Assembly: GCA_041484845.1 (NCBI GenBank)
Contig: JBGPIK010000327.1
Span: 1-7,747, forward strand
Source of the DNA: JBGPIK01 sp041484845
GTDB taxonomy: Bacteria; Desulfobacterota; Binatia; UBA9968
Reading direction: 5' to 3'
DNA length: 7,747 nt
The notes under the pieces were generated by a model. It saw nothing but the letters and a program-made list of their open reading frames with translations, was not told where the DNA came from and searched no databases. Of the stretch, positions 6,459 through 7,747 are shown piece by piece. Within the stretch, counting starts at the first letter, position 1, and every line of letters begins with the position of its first letter. Made by a program: the position numbers and the translations under genes.

Positions 6459-7157
6459 TTAAGCCAGTTGCTTCTTTAACCATTTGCTTGTTTTGAAAAC
6501 TGATTTAGCCGCCGCTTCTTGGTTCGCCGTATTTTTGCTTGAAGGATTGTTGAGAAAAGCATGCCCCGCGCCCTCGTACATCTCGACCTCATATTTTTTC
6601 TTGTACTTGTCGAGAGTTTCACGAAACATGTCGATTTCCGCTTTCGTGGTGCCGGGATCGTCCGTTCCATAGTGACACAGCAGCGGAGCCGTAATGGTCT
6701 TAAGATCCTCAGGATCGGGGAAAAGGCTCTGATAGTAGATCACGCCCGCGGCAAAGGCTCGTGACTGGGCGAGCGCGTAAAGCGCGAGCCCGCCGCCCAT
6801 GCAAAAACCCAGGACGGCGATATTTTTTTTACCGACCCAAGGCAGCTTCCGGAGATAGGGAACGCTATCGACAACTTTCTCGACCGCTCGCGGAATATCC
6901 AATGACGTCTTTTGCAGCGCGCACTCTTCGAGCGTGTGAAAAGTCTTGCCGTGGAAAAGATCCGGCGATAAGCAAACAAATCCCTCTTGCGCAAAACGGC
7001 GGGTGACGGCCCGCTGGCCATCGTCTAAGCCGCGATAACCGTGAATAAGCACGATAGCCGCGCGTTGATCGCTCGCGGTGGGCCGAGAGAGAAACCCGTC
7101 CACCACCCCTTTGCCGCTTTTGTAAGCGGCATGCATCGAGACGATTCTTTTCCCCAT
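6459..7157 (-). CDS. Dienelactone hydrolase family alpha/beta hydrolase
   Basis: This 232-aa protein has the length and layout of the DLH family (PF01738). It has an early strand and oxyanion segment IVLIHGYRGLDDG (35-47), a nucleophile elbow GFCMGGG with Cys119 as nucleophile, probable catalytic Asp167 in YGTDDPG, and His199 in EGAGHAFLN. The Cys rather than Ser nucleophile is the DLH hallmark. No signal peptide is seen, so it is cytosolic. In aromatic degradation DLH hydrolyses dienelactone to maleylacetate, but most relatives have unknown ester or lactone substrates and no ring-cleavage genes are visible here. The ATG at 7157 has an excellent GGAGGTGA Shine-Dalgarno 3 nt upstream (6 nt from its GGAGG core). 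It is followed by the methyltransferase on the same strand after 97 bp, so they may share a transcript. Confidence 0.92.
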   Translation of the reverse strand: MGKRIVSMHAAYKSGKGVVDGFLSRPTASDQRAAIVLIHGYRGLDDGQRAVTRRFAQEGFVCLSPDLFHGKTFHTLEECALQKTSLDIPRAVEKVVDSVPYLRKLPWVGKKNIAVLGFCMGGGLALYALAQSRAFAAGVIYYQSLFPDPEDLKTITAPLLCHYGTDDPGTTKAEIDMFRETLDKYKKKYEVEMYEGAGHAFLNNPSSKNTANQEAAAKSVFKTSKWLKKQLA

Positions 7158-7239
7158 CTCTCACCTCCGACCACTGGTAAAATGTACGCATGTCTAGCCC
7201 GTATTATCCACGGTTAGAGGAAAACCGATGACACTATCT

Positions 7240-7415
7240 CGATCGAAAGGCGAGCCTGGAGGAGCGAGGCATAGAGACGAACAGTTTCAATGCCTTCTTG
7301 GGTGCTCGGCTCGGCGCTCGCCCTTTTCTCGTACGTTCGCTGCACAAACTCAGTTTGCAGGCCGCTACAAGGCACAGGCTCATTGTCTCGCTCTGGAAGG
7401 CTCGCCTCTCGATCG
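7240..7415. repeat. Inverted-repeat element with about 39-bp imperfect arms (MITE/REP-like)
   Basis: The left arm at 7240-7278 begins CGATCGAAAGGCGAGCCT. The right arm at 7377-7415 is its inverse, reading CGATCGAGAGGCGAGCCT on the minus strand. By eye 30 of 39 positions match, with a clustered four-base mismatch in the middle. Both ends carry the self-complementary CGATCG. The roughly 98-bp interior holds a second small inverted repeat and GC-rich CTCGGCTCGG-type repeats. No credible protein is encoded and no clear target-site duplication flanks it. It fills most of the 295-bp gap between the leuD-like gene and the hydrolase gene; the rest of the gap (7158-7239, 7416-7452) shows nothing I can call beyond the hydrolase ribosome binding site. 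Confidence 0.65.
7345..7357. repeat. Small hairpin inside the inverted-repeat element
   Basis: CAAACT-C-AGTTTG is a perfect six-base inverted repeat with a single-base centre, extended by CTG/CAG outside a two-base bulge. It lies within the interior of the larger element. No T-run follows on either strand, so it is not a standard intrinsic terminator. Confidence 0.4.
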
Positions 7416-7452
7416 CCTTTATGCTTGAATAATCCGGGCTAAGGAACCGCAC

Positions 7453-7746
7453 TCAACCCGCAAAGCCATTCATGTAGGGCAACTGAGACGCAGTCTTCTT
7501 GACCTGAGCGAGATTCGCCCGCAGCAGTGCGGTAGAGTCCCACGAACCACTGGTCAATGCGCTACGATAAGTTTCAGGCAGATCGATGGCGATCCGCTGC
7601 TCGCCAAACGTGATGGTCTTTTTTACTATATCGACGGTAAATTGCGTTTGGGGGTTTTGTTCGACCGCCTTCATCATCAGTTCCGCCTGCTCGTGCGACA
7701 CCGTGACCGTCGGTACGCCCATCATCGTGCAGTTGCCCGCGAAAAT
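7453..7746 (-). CDS. leuD: 3-isopropylmalate dehydratase small subunit-like (aconitase C-terminal domain), partial
   Basis: Only the last 97 residues are present; the frame is open to the right edge of the window. IFAGNCTMMGVPTVTVS corresponds to the LeuD segment around the conserved Asn-Cys/Ser loop that ends the swivel-domain active site. It is followed by a strand-rich TVDIVKKTITFGEQRIAIDL block and the terminal LPETYRSALTSGSWD with an LLRANLAQVKK helix, matching the end of LeuD (FRRxxLLxGxDDI...L). LeuD pairs with LeuC to isomerise 2- and 3-isopropylmalate in leucine synthesis. Homologous small subunits of methylisocitrate-type or homoaconitase enzymes look alike, so the symbol is tentative. 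The C-terminal tail after the WD motif is somewhat divergent. The next gene starts 295 bp away, probably in a separate transcription unit. Confidence 0.72.
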   Translation of the reverse strand: MFAGNCTMMGVPTVTVSHEQAELMMKAVEQNPQTQFTVDIVKKTITFGEQRIAIDLPETYRSALTSGSWDSTALLRANLAQVKKTASQLPYMNGFAG

Positions 7747-7747
7747 G

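Noticed and set aside
7234..7452. A 72-codon minus-strand frame and a 66-codon plus-strand frame over the inverted-repeat element.
   Set aside because: Both are made largely of the repeat arms and their interior, have no Shine-Dalgarno or domain, and reflect the repeat rather than a protein.

Overview
The window shows a compact bacterial gene set with every supported gene on the minus strand. Good Shine-Dalgarno sites, tight operon spacing, an orphan substrate-binding protein of the ABC_sub_bind (PF04392) type and a dCache/GAF histidine kinase fit a free-living environmental Gram-negative. I would guess the deltaproteobacteria/Binatia/Rokubacteria/NC10 range, but the sequence read by eye does not settle the lineage.

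Right part, in transcription order (high to low coordinate). The C-terminal end of a LeuD-like 3-isopropylmalate dehydratase small subunit enters from the right edge. A 295-bp gap follows, holding a roughly 176-bp element with imperfect 39-bp inverted terminal arms. Next come an intact dienelactone-hydrolase-family protein and an intact, apparently exported class I methyltransferase.

Middle (about 4.23-5.77 kb). This stretch is gene debris. A carbon-starvation CstA-family permease has lost its start codon, carries two single-base frameshifts and lacks its C-terminal half or more. It is joined to a scrap of a small membrane protein, which is joined to the C-terminal half of an ArsA-type ATPase that has no P-loop and has its own frameshift. 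Two of the junctions happen to leave one open 281-codon reading frame (5269-4424) that an automatic annotator would call as a gene. The flanking genes are intact over several kb, so local decay is more likely than poor sequence, although indel errors cannot be excluded.

Left part (3997 to 1). A tight three-gene operon encodes a 66-aa excisionase-type helix-turn-helix protein, a periplasmic ABC_sub_bind protein with no permease or ATPase beside it, and a large membrane sensor kinase (dCache-HAMP-GAF-GAF-HisKA-HATPase, cut by the window edge). Gaps are 5 and 8 bp, and the Shine-Dalgarno of the second gene is embedded in the end of the first. Upstream lie a sigma-54-like -24/-12 element and, about 130 bp further up, a symmetrical 25-bp composite palindrome that could be an activator or repressor site. 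The most interesting proposal is that this is a dedicated sensing module: the binding protein presents a ligand to the kinase, and expression is controlled by the small HTH protein or an enhancer-binding protein. That is inference; the gene order and domains are seen directly.
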